A DNA stretch of 64,000 nt from positions 310,001 through 374,000 of the forward strand of contig JAHQIW010000451.1 in assembly GCA_019055375.1 (NCBI GenBank), written 5' to 3'. The stretch comes from Parelaphostrongylus tenuis. Taxonomy: Eukaryota; Nematoda; Chromadorea; Rhabditida; Metastrongylidae. The notes under the pieces were generated by a model. It was not told the origin of the DNA and made no database searches. It was given only the letters and a program-made list of their open reading frames with translations. The translations under genes were made by a program, and so were the position numbers. Positions 12,186 through 41,552 of this stretch are shown here, in pieces (the stretch's first letter is position 1; every line of letters begins with the position of its first letter).

Positions 12186-13491
12186 TATCAGTTCACTTCA
12201 CTCACAATCAATCCTCAGTTGATGTCGTTCCACTTTATCATTACGCACTTAGTCGTGTCGCAGTATCACGTATTTATACAGTTATGCGTCATTATTATTA
12301 CTATGTTCTTATTGTGTTATTATTTTATTTATGTATATATTTCAGGTTGTCTTGTTGCTCTCTATAATAAATCTAATATTCACTCGATTCATCACTAACA
12401 CTAGCCGCCAGCGGCAACACTCATCTATCAACTCAATAAAGCAAATTAGTGGCAACGGTGGGCACACCCCGTCGCCATACATTCTTCAGTCTTAGCGCTT
12501 GTGGTGTTATGATGTTGTAGCAATGTTTTCAAGAAGTCCCTTTTATCGCAGAATGATTGGTGGCACAGTAAGGGCATCGGTAGTGTAGTGGTCAGCGCAT
12601 GCACGCGGTAACGGTCATAAGCGGGTTCAACTCCCGCAGGAGTCATTGAGTTTTGCCTATCACTCGGCATCTTTGAATATGCCGCAATATGTGTAATCAG
12701 TAGTGCAATCTGATTATTTGATCAATTATTGAATATTCATGAATTGTACTCATGTGTGAAAAATAAGATGTTGGTAACATATTAAGCAAAGCTGGAATAA
12801 CGAATTACAATTTCGATGAAAATGCACAATAGGAAATGTAAGCTTGTTCATTTCTCAGAAGATGTAGCTTTTTAAGATAAAGTGTGCATTTTCAAAACAG
12901 ATAAGCGTACTCTATTCAAAAACTATTCCCATGAAAACCTTTCTAACATTGTTTCATCTTCTTGGATGTCAAAAGCCCTTGAAATCTTAATTTTACGATT
13001 ATCGTTGGGCGTACCCCGATATTCGTACCGTCTAAATCATCTGCCAGCAAAAACCCGCAAACACGAAGGCTCAAAACATGAAGCGTTGAAGTCATTCTTT
13101 AAATACTCACCCATATCGATAAAGATTGTTAAAGTCATCGTTTGTTGAACTCTACAAGAATGATTTTCATGGGAAACAGCTCATTTCTAACTTCCGACAT
13201 TTATCGGTAATGCTTTAAATAACAAGAATATGAATCAGAGTATTGTTCATAGTAATAACAAATGAATAAACAGTTTGTTATTTCATTACATCCCTTCATT
13301 ACACTCAGGTACTACCCATTTTTTCATTTCTATCCTTTAAATTTTTCCTCTTTTGCTTCATACATCTAGGAAATGAATACTCGAGTACATAGACATAAAC
13401 AAATTACACTGACAATAAAAAAATCATAATTTTGTACAATATATGTTACATTGGGAACGCATATCAGAGTGACCGTTGCTTTTTAAACTAG
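12186..13491. other. gene-free, one short SINE
   Basis: A family B pseudo-tRNA lies at 12565-12665 (A box TAGTGTAGTGGTCAGCGC, B box GGGTTCAACTCCC). The rest, up to the stop codon of the Rab-like gene at 13492, is AT-rich and presumably holds that gene's 3' UTR. I found no convincing AATAAA on the minus strand close to the stop. Confidence 0.5.
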
Positions 13492-24027
<10,536 letters not shown>

Positions 24028-24057
24028 TCTCAAGGCTGTGGAGTGCAATAGTTGTGG

Positions 24058-24072
24058 AAGTTATCTAGAAAA
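24058..24072 (-). promoter_or_regulatory. probable spliced-leader acceptor of the Rab-like gene
   Basis: ATTTTCTAG on the minus strand ends at 24065, 38 nt before the ATG. It matches the nematode 3' splice consensus and has no exon upstream of it. Inferred to be a trans-splice site; untested. Confidence 0.45.
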
Positions 24073-24780
24073 TTTCGTATCAGCACGTGAGCAACAATAT
24101 GAAACATATATGATTCATGTGATATGGAAACAATGACAATTTTTAACTTTAATCTAACAAAACCGAACTTCTAATAAAAGTTTGCACTGAAATCAAAGAA
24201 AGAAGTGAACTGAAAATCAGACAAGGATCTAAAGGTTTCTTTCAGCCAAATAGTTTTTCCACTCTGAAGAAGGTAACTGCAATTTTTGAAGTCCATAAAA
24301 CGCATGTTTAACAGTCCTTTACGGCCACGATCGTATGTCAACATCGGATCAACTAAACAAGGAAGAAATCGTCAGTCAGGACACAGAAGTATACTCCGGT
24401 GTATTGTCACTGTTGGCGTTTATTGCTATCGGAAGAGATATAGATTCTAGCTTCCATTATTCTTTGCAGTCTCAGTTTCACATCAATTTGAAGTTGAAAT
24501 TAAAATTCACAAGAAACTATGTACTAACATAACGACATAGAAAAAGGTTTCCTTTACACGCCTATAAAATTCTCAACTTTTCAATCTATTTCATTGATCG
24601 AAAAATTATCAGCAGTTCCCAAGACCGACTATCAATGAACCTCGGCGTAGTTCGAATAGATCAGTAGTTTTTTCTTCTGAGCAGCTTCGAGGTGTTAATA
24701 GTAGCATTATTTAAATAGTAGTGATCTAATACATCAATACATGTAGTAGTGCAGCATAAATAATACAATATTCGTAGTGG
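24073..24780. other. no recognisable gene
   Basis: AT-rich flank upstream of the Rab-like gene. It presumably contains its promoter, but no motif can be named. Confidence 0.4.
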
Positions 24781-24825
24781 CTCACGTTTCGGCGAGGCTC
24801 GCCTTCTTCAGAGCCTGGAAAGGTA
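24781..24825 (-). ncRNA. hammerhead-like motif
   Basis: The minus strand reads CUGAAGA, which fits the CUGANGA consensus, then A, then a perfect 5-bp stem GGCGA/UCGCC with loop GCC, then GAAAC. These are the left and right halves of a hammerhead catalytic core. There is one extra A before stem II. No GUH cleavage triplet sits at the short distance seen in the other copies. I treat it as a relative of hammerhead motifs known from Penelope-like elements, probably inactive. Confidence 0.45.
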
Positions 24826-25559
24826 AGATTGATCCGCTAATCACTTAGTCAAAACAGCAGAAAACGATATTATGCTTCGCTACTAGTTTGTGTTGTTGTA
24901 TTGCATCACTAATACTCAATAAATTATCAGCAGCTACAGAAAAACCAAAACGGTCGCTTTTGTGATATTGATCGACGTTGCTTTATAAAATATAGACTTA
25001 AATATTATACATTACATTATCCGACACCACATTTATTATACTGTGCGATTTCCAGCACTTCTTTGTTTGATTCGTTTCCTCTCAGCACTTGCCATAGGCG
25101 AGACTTCCAAGGCCCTCTTTGCGGGAAAGTATGGCTCTTGCTTGAACTTGCTCAAATCGATTCACCTAACATCCTTAGATAGCTGTGCTATGGTGTTCCG
25201 ACATGAATTAGTCGGACGAGCGTTTGGGTAGTCTAGGTTGTCCATTAATTAACCGTCCACTACCGCTGCGCTACCCGACCATCACGTAAAATTACTCAGG
25301 CATTTCTTAGGTATCAGTGCCAAGAGCTTACTCTTTTTATAGCAAAATATTGATGTAAACATGAAGAACTGCACCTTTTAAAATAACCGTTGGAACCAGT
25401 TGCAACAAACTTTGATGCGTAGCTGCTTCGTGGTCATGCCCATACAATACTGTATACTGTAAATCGACTTTCCATTAACCTTGACCAAAGCAGTCAATAA
25501 TTGATGAAAATAAAACAAATCATTACCAATCAATCGATTATGCCGAGGTCTAAGGAAAG

Positions 25560-25582
25560 TCCGTTTACATATACATACATAT

Positions 25583-25674
<92 letters not shown>
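25560..25674. repeat. TA microsatellite
   Basis: Long (TA)n tract with two TAATAT interruptions. It creates false reading frames of alternating Tyr-Ile on both strands. Confidence 0.95.
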
Positions 25675-25677
<3 letters not shown>

Positions 25678-28052
25678 GCTCTACGCAAGCTGCCAATAAT
25701 ACCGACTCTGTGGGATAGGTCGTCCAGAGAAAACAAGTGTGTTATTACTTTCAAGGGATGATACAAAACAAATGGCCAGTCAGCATACGACGATTCATCC
25801 TTTATATAATGAGGACGCGGAGTTAAGTATTCATTCGAGCGATGCTCTTCTAAAGAAGATTCAACTCGAGCGAGACGAAGGCGAAAATCCACAGCAAGGA
25901 CGGACGATAGTGGACAATCGACTTAAATCATCTACTGCGAAGCAGACGAAGCGCGTCGAAACGTTAGTCTAATAATCGACTGATTTCATGCTCTATTGTT
26001 GTTAATCCTTTTGACCATTACATTTGCTTGGTCTACTCAAAGTATGTTCTACAAGACTCAGAGTTCATCATCCATGACTCTGATCGAAGCCATGGTCAAC
26101 CCACATCACTCACAACTGTTCCGGTTGTTTTCTACCCGTGTAACAATCTTTTCAGCACGTTACATCTGCGGCGTTCGGTCAACTGGTTTACACTCATCAC
26201 TTCTACCAGTTATTTCATCTATTGCCACCACTGTATTCTTCGGTAGAATTCGTGGCTACTCATTCTCATTTCTCTTGGGAAAGTGATCCTCTCTATTACT
26301 AGCACCAAAATCACAACGAAAACTTCCATACTTTCCATAAATGTATATTAATATTATAAGTGCCTTATCGCATGTGTGATAAAGAACTTTTTCCCTCTAC
26401 CGCCTCACTCTTCGCATTCTATTGAATATAGAAAGAAATACTGAGTCTGTCGATTTTGGCTTGAAATAAATAGTGAAAGTAAAATGCAGGAAAAAAAAAC
26501 TGTGCTACAAATAGCAGATGTTGATGAAGAGCTCATGAAAAGATGACGACATGCCGAAATTCTGAACTGATTTATTCAGAATTTCCACCAGCACGAATTT
26601 ATGCATGTAATGCAGATTAAAGGTCACCGCCTGTTTTGCCAATAAATGTTTTTATCAACGAAAAACAGCCACATACTTGTTCTGAGACACAGAAAACTAC
26701 ATTGAATATGCTTTTACGACCCTGCTACGTAGTAATAGCTTATAGTTTACATGTACACAAGAGCTGAAAGTAAACATTTGAGTGTATACAGATTACACAA
26801 GTGCGTTGTCTACTTCGAAAAAAACGTTATGAGCTACATGAATATTTATCGCTCTCCAAAAACAGTAAAAATGAAAGCTCTCTTATGGAAAAAGCGATTC
26901 TACGTGTCCTTTGAGCGCGAAGTTAGCGACGCATGTAGTTGAATTACTTACGCTTTGTTCTCAATAAATAGCTCGTCAATAGTAGATTTTTTCCAATTTA
27001 TAAAATGTTCTCAGCTTCAAAAAATTCAGGATCAAGCGAGCAAAACAATAACGTCAGCGTGTGAGGCACTGGAAGCTCCACAGATTTCTGGAATAGACCT
27101 CGTCTTACCACTAGAAGGGTTTATGAGATCTTTCCAGATGTTTTCTTTAGCTTTAGATATACTAAATTGGTTTCTAGATCATTGGAAATAAAAATTGCTA
27201 TTCTATGTTCCTAAGGACAGCCCAGCACTGAGATAACATAGTAGTTGCAAAAAGCTCAACCCCCCGTCTCGATGGATAAAATCCAGCTTGCTCAATCTGC
27301 TTCATCTAAGATTGAAGCATTGAAAGAAAAAATGGGAAAGCTATGATTTTTGAGATACAGATATTGGAATCACATTTCGGTGGAACAGGAAAAGTTACAC
27401 TTTACTGTCATTCAACTGAATAAAGTTCACTAAGAATGAGATATGTTCTCATGAACCTAAAGGCCGGAATCAGTTTCACGCACTGGCGCATTGAAGTCAA
27501 TGCGCATCGGCGTTAAAATATTGCTGGAGACGTCCCTTAGACCTGCTCTGAATAACCGAAGGTCGCTAAATACATCAAAATGCACGCAATGAAATGAAAA
27601 ACAAATACCAATCGATTGCTCAATCATTATCACGATACTGAACGGTTCAGGAGATATGAATCATAAGTAAAAAATTGAACAGTATGAGCAATAAAAGAAA
27701 GTTACGGCTCTTCTGAGATACACAAAAGATAGATATTGATCGCTAAATGTAAGGTGATGTTTCGTTCCGGATATGGCTTGAATTCAATGGGTGTCAATAA
27801 GACTAGTGGAGATAGAGCAGAACTCAGAAAACAACGATGTAACGTGATTGGTTTTTTGAAGAAACGCGATAACGAAAATATGGTTCATATCTCAAAGAAC
27901 CCTCAACAAAAACACCCCCTACTTCCATCAACCCTCGACATAAACAATCAATACGTTTCTGGATTACTAAGCAAACACGATGCTGGGGAAAAAAAAAAAC
28001 CGACTGCTTTATACGGTTGACATTTCGGCACCTTTATCTCGGCTATGAGAGC

Positions 28053-28347
28053 GAGCGCATGTGGCGCAGTGGTTAGAGGTGCCCTGCGTCGCACACGAGG
28101 TCAATGGTTCGATCTCGCTCTCATGGCCGACCAAGCCATCCATCCCTCCGGGGTCGGTAAATTGGTACCAGGCAGGTCTCAGACCTGTCTGGGAAGATAA
28201 GCAGCACTGACTCGGTTCAGCGGGAGGCCACCGCGAGTCATTGTAAAGTCCAGATATGCATTCAATCACCTCAAACGAAGTTAGAAATTGAAGTCGAATG
28301 CATGGCGCATCCTAAGGGATTGATCAACGCCGAGAGCTTTATCCTTC
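28053..28347 (+). repeat. tRNA-derived SINE (family A), well preserved
   Basis: The best copy in the window: A box TGGCGCAGTGGTTAGAGGT, B box GGTTCGATCTC, a CCATCCCTCCGGGGTCGG core, and tail ATGCATGGCGCATCC...TTGATCAACGCCGAGAGC. It is a useful reference for the other family A copies. Confidence 0.92.
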
Positions 28348-28974
28348 ATCCTTTTATCTCGGCTATTCAAGATAAATGCTAATTCTTTCCAGTCGGCCGG
28401 AAAAGCTTCAAATTGCATTCGTCTCAAAAAAGGCGAAGCGATAGTGCCGAAACCTTACGCCTATAAATAAATTTTTTTTCACCCATAGCATGTTTGCTTA
28501 ACATATTGGCGACCAACGATTCACAATTTGGCTAACAAGTACATTGAAATCAGAACTGATTTGTTTTTTACAGTTATTTTTACACGATTCGTCATCACGG
28601 TTTTTTGCTCCGATCCCATCACTTCCTGCATTTGATTTGTTCCATCTCACTCACTCTCTACGAAGATCTTCGAACAAACAGAATTCTTCTTTTATTTAAC
28701 CGCTTTTAAGCGGTCGTATAATGCTATAGATATACCGAATGATGTAGAGTGAAGTGCAAAACTTTTGCGTCAGGTGGGAGTCGAACCCGGATTTCACCCA
28801 ATCCGGAAGCAGTAAAATCAATCAAATAAATAAGATGATTTGTTCAAAATTATCCAATACCCAATATCTGTCAGCGTGACAGGGTCCAATGTTGATATTA
28901 ACTACCTAAGCTAAAACATTGACGCTTGGCTGCTGACGAACAGATGCGTTGTAACGTAGAAAGAGTGGCGGTAA

Positions 28975-29090
28975 AACAAGCGTCGATAGTGTAACGGGTT
29001 AGAGCACACGCCCTCGGCTTGGGTGAGATGCTGGTTCGAGTCTTGCCTGACGCAAAAATTATGCACATCACTCTACATTATTAGGTAGAT
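28975..29090 (+). repeat. tRNA-derived SINE (family B)
   Basis: A box GATAGTGTAACGGGTTAGAGC and B box GGTTCGAGTC, with the tail TGACGCAAAAATT...CACTCTACATTATT. An inverted partial copy with B box complement GAGTCGAACCC lies at 28737-28806, so the two flank about 170 bp head to head. Confidence 0.65.
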
Positions 29091-30460
29091 CTTCGAACAC
29101 TTCATATGTTGCTTTGGCTTCAGCTTGAGTATCTCGTCTTCTTCATGAATGACAGAGAATCTTATTCGAGACAATTCTTGCAATCCTGGAGATGACCGAG
29201 CTAAGGCGTCCGCAGTTGACTCACTGCCGAAAGTGTTCGGGTGGGATCTCCAGTGCCTACTTTTTTATCTTATTTCGTGATACGTCCCATCACTAACCGC
29301 TGCGTTTCCTCGCCTCTCAATATTCGTCCAGCAATTAATGATCGGAGCACCGTGGCCGAGTGGCTGTGATGCTTGCAGCGGTGCGCCCGGGGTGAATCTC
29401 CCACAACACTCTCCGGCAGTCGACAATGAACGCTCTATAGAACGCCGTAGCTAGGCTAACCTCTAGATTACAAGGAGACATGCTTGATCAGTATTCTACG
29501 ACGTTCAAGAAGAAGGAGAAAAAAAAAGCGAATTGAATGCTAGAAGTGCTGGGATCAATGAAATCAAAAACACACTGCGTATATAAACAAATTAAAAAAA
29601 AGGGGGAGTAGTGATTAGTTCTGGCGTAGCAAACGAATCTCTTGTGAACACCATTCTTTTTTCGATTAGATGGGAAATGTGCCGAAAAAAATCCGTTTGA
29701 AGAGCTTTAAAAAACAGTTCTGAAAAGCTATCAAAGTTAGCCTATCTATGGAAGTTATAGTGTCCACAAGATAGCCAATGGGGTTAGTAATGCGATAAGG
29801 TATTAAATATGATCTATGGCCATCAGCATAGGATTTGTTGAACTTGATGTACAAATAATGTAATTAAAAAACACGAATGACTCAAAAATGCAATCATTCG
29901 TCTGAATAAATAAGCACTTCACGTTCATATTTACTTCAAAACGAAACTGTCGCTATTGAACATTAATGAGATACACTAAAAAAATAGCCCTAAATTCATA
30001 ATTGTATCGAATTTTTGAGTGACGACGTCAAAAATCTAATATGTTTAGAAACTCCGAGAACTTATGTAACATCTAGCACATAGTGACAAAAATACTGTGT
30101 AAAATAAGAAATCTATTTAAGTATACGAAAATCGATTACTTTTGTCGATTACTGGGTGAACACGAGGATGGTGAAAAAGAAATATTTTTGAAAGAGAGAG
30201 AAATAACGGTATTGAGGATAATTGAGGTATTTGAGAAGAGGCTTGAAACAATCTCATAGACTATAAATTGAGTAGTACCTCTATATTCGAATTGTTCTCT
30301 GAGACTCAAAATAAGTTATCGATAAAACAAGCAATTTTTTCTCAATGTTCGCGCTGTGTAACATCTTCGGCGTCGATTCCTTCAGATGCAGGGTACATCT
30401 CCTTGCAAGGAGTTGACTGGATCGAAAGCGCCCCTGACTAAATGACTGAACAGAAAGTCA

Positions 30461-30506
30461 CCGTGCTACTGATGAGGCCGAAAGGCCGAAACAAGTGTAA
30501 GCCCTT
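30461..30506 (+). ncRNA. hammerhead ribozyme core (type I layout)
   Basis: CUGAUGA at 30469-30475 is followed by a perfect stem II, GGCC with a GAAA tetraloop and GGCC (30476-30487). GAAA (30488-30491) follows. A minimal stem III forms from A-U and C-G pairs closing loop AAGU, ending in the triplet GUA (30497-30499). Every invariant core position is present. Stem I is the weak point: with A468 bulged, UCG (467-465) pairs with AGC (500-502), but little pairs beyond that. The window would cut after 30499. Activity is therefore uncertain. Confidence 0.7.
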
Positions 30507-30709
30507 TAGAGGCGCCATAACAGACCTCATGAAAGTCTCAAAATATGATACAAGATTTATATATTGAATGTTTAAAAAAGTGAGGTTATAAAGGACAATC
30601 AATGAGAGTTAATATTTGAGAACAGCCACAATTTTTCTGTTTTTCATTTCTTAAATTATCTTCGGCTGGTAGACAATTATGGAATATCACAATGCCGTCG
30701 TATACTTAC

Positions 30710-30787
30710 TAGAAACGGGTTACAGTAGGACAGTAAGACCTTGGCAATAATCAATGTTAAGAGAAGCGCAGTGATGCGTTTTAAACT
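30710..30787 (-). CDS. orphan transmembrane-type exon
   Basis: The acceptor TTTTCAG ends at 30788 and donor CTA|GTAAGT follows 30710. The 78-nt exon is open in phase 0 and reads SLKRITALLLTLIIAKVLLS followed by YCNPFL, a classic membrane helix with a basic N-terminal flank. Both splice sites are near-consensus. I could not find its neighbours: a candidate first exon at 30996-30950 (MSDKLRIVQAGDG) does not match in phase. The gene may be a small membrane protein lying between rab-1 and the Rab-like gene, or a relic. Confidence 0.4.
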
Positions 30788-30995
30788 CTGAAAATGAAAA
30801 CAACACCGTTAACGAGAAATGCTGAAATGCACGTAGACGATAGAGCCGACGAAATGATGACTCAGATGCTTCTACAAAACTCAACAGAAAAAAAGCGACC
30901 AGTAAAATAGATAATGACCATTTTTCCCTGTAAGCATCAAGGACTGTTATCGATCCGTTTACCATCCCCAGCTTGAACAATGCGCAATTTGTCAC

Positions 30996-31949
30996 TCATC
31001 AACTACGCGCGGATCTATTTGAACAACTTAGTTGATCCGATTGGTACCATTAGCATCTCAACGGGACATCCACGACCGCAACCGGCTTAGCTGTATGTGT
31101 ACAATCGCGGACGATCTCAGATCCAAAACTTTTACTGAATTAGAATTCTACGACTGTGAGAAAAGGCAAAGTACTACCTCAACTACCAAAAGTTGGAGGG
31201 TTTGTGGGGAAAAACCCAACTAGTAGAGAAAATTCCATATCTAGAGAAAAAGGTCAACCTACGAGCGTTTTTCCTGGGACTACATAAAAATTTCGTATTA
31301 CATCTCTGATTCCTTTACGTTAAAATTAATATCTCTTAGGCAATATTTGCAACCACCAGCCCTTCAAACAATGTGTTATTTCTTAAATGGCTCTAATTTA
31401 GCTTAAATGATATGCTAAAAAGTAGAGAGCTATACACACCACTGAATATTCGTTATTAGTTTATTTTAGTAAAAAAGGGATTGATATCGAGGGTAAAAGC
31501 TCACATGCAAAAAAGCATAACACAACGCTCATTCCTCGGACCACAATCACAAATCACATTTTAGAGGAGAACTGGTCGATAAAACGGGTTGTAAATATAT
31601 CATAAAGACTATATTGACGAAACTGAATATGATGAGACGGGTGAAACCAACTATAGTAACAGCTGTTTAAAATGGCGTTACTGTGTGGGGAAGTGGCCAA
31701 AGACTCTGACTCACAGCAAGTTGAATAGAAAAAAAAATGAACAGTAGCAGATAAATGAATTTAATTTCCACTATCTGCGATAGAGCATCGTAGTTCTTCT
31801 AGCATAGGATTACGGGAATAAATTACGAAGCGAACTGTTGACAATAGAAATGAACATCAACCGTGGGTAAAATCAATGTAGCAGGAAGAGTGGGTGCAAA
31901 TGGAGAAGAAACAGATGTTCAGTTCCTCTAGTCTTATCCGCAATTCCAT
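30996..31949. other. 3' flank of rab-1, no other gene seen
   Basis: Includes the presumptive 3' UTR of rab-1. A minus-strand AATAAA at 31465-31460 could be its polyadenylation signal, 485 nt past the stop. I see no other named element. Confidence 0.4.
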
Positions 31950-39918
<7,969 letters not shown>

Positions 39919-39949
39919 CCTCTCTCTCGATTAACAGTGTGGTGGTAGA

Positions 39950-39962
39950 GAAAACCCTAAAA
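39950..39962 (-). promoter_or_regulatory. probable spliced-leader acceptor of rab-1
   Basis: TTACTTTTAG on the minus strand, its AG at 39958-39957, is 38 nt before the start codon. That is the same distance as in the Rab-like gene. No upstream exon is evident, so trans-splicing is inferred. Confidence 0.5.
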
Positions 39963-40439
39963 GTAACGAGGTTCACACGGCGCAGTGGGTTCGAATTAAA
40001 TCATCACAAAAACCTCAACGAGATTGAACTCTGTCAAGAAAAAGCGACAAGAACTGAAATCAATTGGCAATTGAATCGTTTAAAAAAAGAGGGGATTGTT
40101 CGAGATTTTCATGAAAATTTCTTCAGAGAGAGAAATTTTCGAGAGGATTTTCAACAATATGACGCCACAGACTTCAAAAAGATGACGTCAAAGACTCCAA
40201 AAGGATCGAGAAAAACCCATCAACGAGCCCAAATAAAACGATGACACTGAGATGGCTGGCCGGACGATCAATACTGGTCATGCTCCAGTCACGAACCGAA
40301 CAGATTCCACGTGAGTCTACCGTACCCCGACGCCTGACGGGTGGTCCTTCGACGAAATTCGTCATAAAATCCCCATCCAGAAGGAAGGGGGAGTCTACAG
40401 GAATAGATCGATATCGATCAATAACCGATCAATAATAAG

Positions 40440-40812
40440 AAAGACGACCTTCCGGGGACAGGGAGGATGGGAGGGCGAGCGGCGAAGACGACGTCGACGT
40501 GGTCGAGCCGACGCGTCCTTTAAATGAATCCGAAGCCGCGTCGCGACGCCTCTGCCGTGTTGCGGTCGTTCGGTCGGTGGGTGGTTTTGGCGCGTTGTCG
40601 TCGTCGTCGTCGTCGATTCGTGACGGATCCCCTGGTCCCTTTGTCCCTCTGTCCCTCTGTGTACCGCCCACTTTTCCCACGGTGGAATCCCTGAGAACCC
40701 GGGGTTTATCCGGGATCGGCCGTGGGAATAGTTCCCCCTGATCGTTTCCAGTCGGCAGAGCTACGCCCGCCTCCTAGGACGTCTCAGACCCCGCTAGCGG
40801 CGATTTTCTCGT
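40440..40812. other. GC- and CpG-rich block upstream of rab-1
   Basis: The composition changes abruptly from AT-rich to GC-rich with many CG dinucleotides, including a (GTC)n tract at 40596-40613 and runs such as CCCTCTGTCCCTCTG. It lies 0.5-0.9 kb upstream of the rab-1 start. Frames are open on both strands (about 80 codons) but low in complexity, as expected from GC-rich DNA. It may be a promoter or CpG-rich regulatory segment, a structural-RNA spacer relic, or inserted foreign DNA. The sequence does not decide. Confidence 0.5.
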
Positions 40813-41099
40813 CTTCTCCTTTCGATGCGATCAATAAATTCGATCGATATTTCTAGCATTTTTTTCGTTGTCGTATAGAGCATTAGTATATCGATTTTGT
40901 TCTCTTAAATGTCGATTCGAATAAAAAAAATTAGCTAATAGATTCAAATGTCAGTTTTTCATCTCAATTTTGTTAGGGTTTTTCCATATTTTTTAGAATA
41001 AAATATCATAAAATACCCTTATTTCGAGTGCTTTGTTTAGACCACGCTCAAATTTCAATAGATCCTTTCATTATTATTTGAGCCAACATGTCATGTGGT

Positions 41100-41169
41100 C
41101 TGGTAAGGGCTCTTGTACAGCCCGAGACACGTGTTTCGTCCTTACAGACTCATCAGCCGAGCAGAACCC
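41100..41169 (-). ncRNA. type I hammerhead ribozyme, complete core
   Basis: Minus strand: CUGAUGA (41156-41150), then stem II GUCU-GUAA-GGAC (41149-41138). GAAA (41137-41134) leads into a two-pair stem III (A-U, C-G) closing loop ACGU. Cleavage triplet GUC follows (41128-41126). Stem I pairs UCGGGC (41125-41120) with GCUCGG (41162-41157) over six contiguous pairs, two of them wobble. Pairing resumes at G118-C164, A116-U166 and C115-G167. All catalytic positions match consensus, so self-cleavage between 41126 and 41125 is predicted. The tiny stem III is typical of retroelement type I hammerheads. The motif lies 1.2 kb upstream of rab-1 on the same strand. Confidence 0.85.
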
Positions 41170-41481
41170 GTCGTCTTTTGATATTTTTGAAGTCAGTTCT
41201 CTCGGGAGCTCTGCTCCCTTACAGAGAGTTATCGAAGACGAACGTTTTACACTCTATGTCAAGTGAAAATTTGAGCTAATCCAGAGTTTTGCGCACTCGA
41301 TTGCTCTTTGGCTGGTATTTGGTAAATAAAGGTATAAGATGATAAAAACACCAGCCAGCGAGCACTGGAGTGCAAAAACACTCTGTGTTAGGTGAAAATT
41401 TCGCTTGACATAGAGTGTAAAGCGTTCGTCTTCGATGACTCTCTGTAAGAGAGTAGAGCTCCCGAGAGAACTGACTATGAA

Positions 41482-41552
41482 ATCTGCCACGTTCTGACGA
41501 GTTTGTAAGAACGAAGCACGTGTATCGGGCTATACAAGAGCCCTTACCAGAC
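41482..41552 (+). ncRNA. decayed mirror copy of the hammerhead
   Basis: CUGACGA (41494-41500) is followed by stem II GUUU-GUAA-GAAC, then GAAG in place of GAAA, C, loop ACGU and GUA. Compared with the copy at 41.1 kb, the third stem II pair changed from C-G to U-A on both sides, a compensatory change. The A15.1 to G change leaves a G-U wobble. Stem I next to the core is mismatched, so it is probably inactive. Confidence 0.7.

Larger units (their letters stand above)
24826..30460. other. gene-poor repeat-bearing stretch
   Basis: Contents I can name: (TA)n at 25560-25674; a GACGAAGCGCGTC hairpin followed by GAAAC at 25945-25961, resembling the motif at 24.8 kb; a family A SINE at 28053-28347; family B pseudo-tRNAs at 28737-28806 (minus) and 28975-29090 (plus); and a family C repeat near 29370-29540 shared with 33.4 and 51.2 kb. 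Frames at 25530-25972, 27000-27190 and 27736-28020 are open but unrecognised. Confidence 0.5.

Noticed and set aside
12565..12645. tRNA-like sequences (also 23.5, 28.98, 36.45, 37.7, 45.95 kb) as true tRNA genes
   Set aside because: A and B boxes are present, but the acceptor-stem halves do not pair and every copy is followed by the same SINE tail.
27736..28020. 94-codon plus-strand frame
   Set aside because: No domain, no start context or splice partner; ends in a poly-A tract beside a SINE.
29666..29854. Minus-strand frame with SIDRL-type motif as a chemoreceptor pseudogene
   Set aside because: One short motif only; no other transmembrane segments nearby to support a seven-helix receptor.
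39939..40435. 101- and 64-codon plus-strand frames upstream of rab-1 as genes
   Set aside because: No recognisable domain, and the first overlaps the rab-1 leader and trans-splice acceptor on the opposite strand.
40429..40741. Open frames on both strands of the GC-rich block
   Set aside because: Stops are rare in GC-rich DNA; the peptides are low-complexity (poly-Asp, poly-Ser) and mirror each other.
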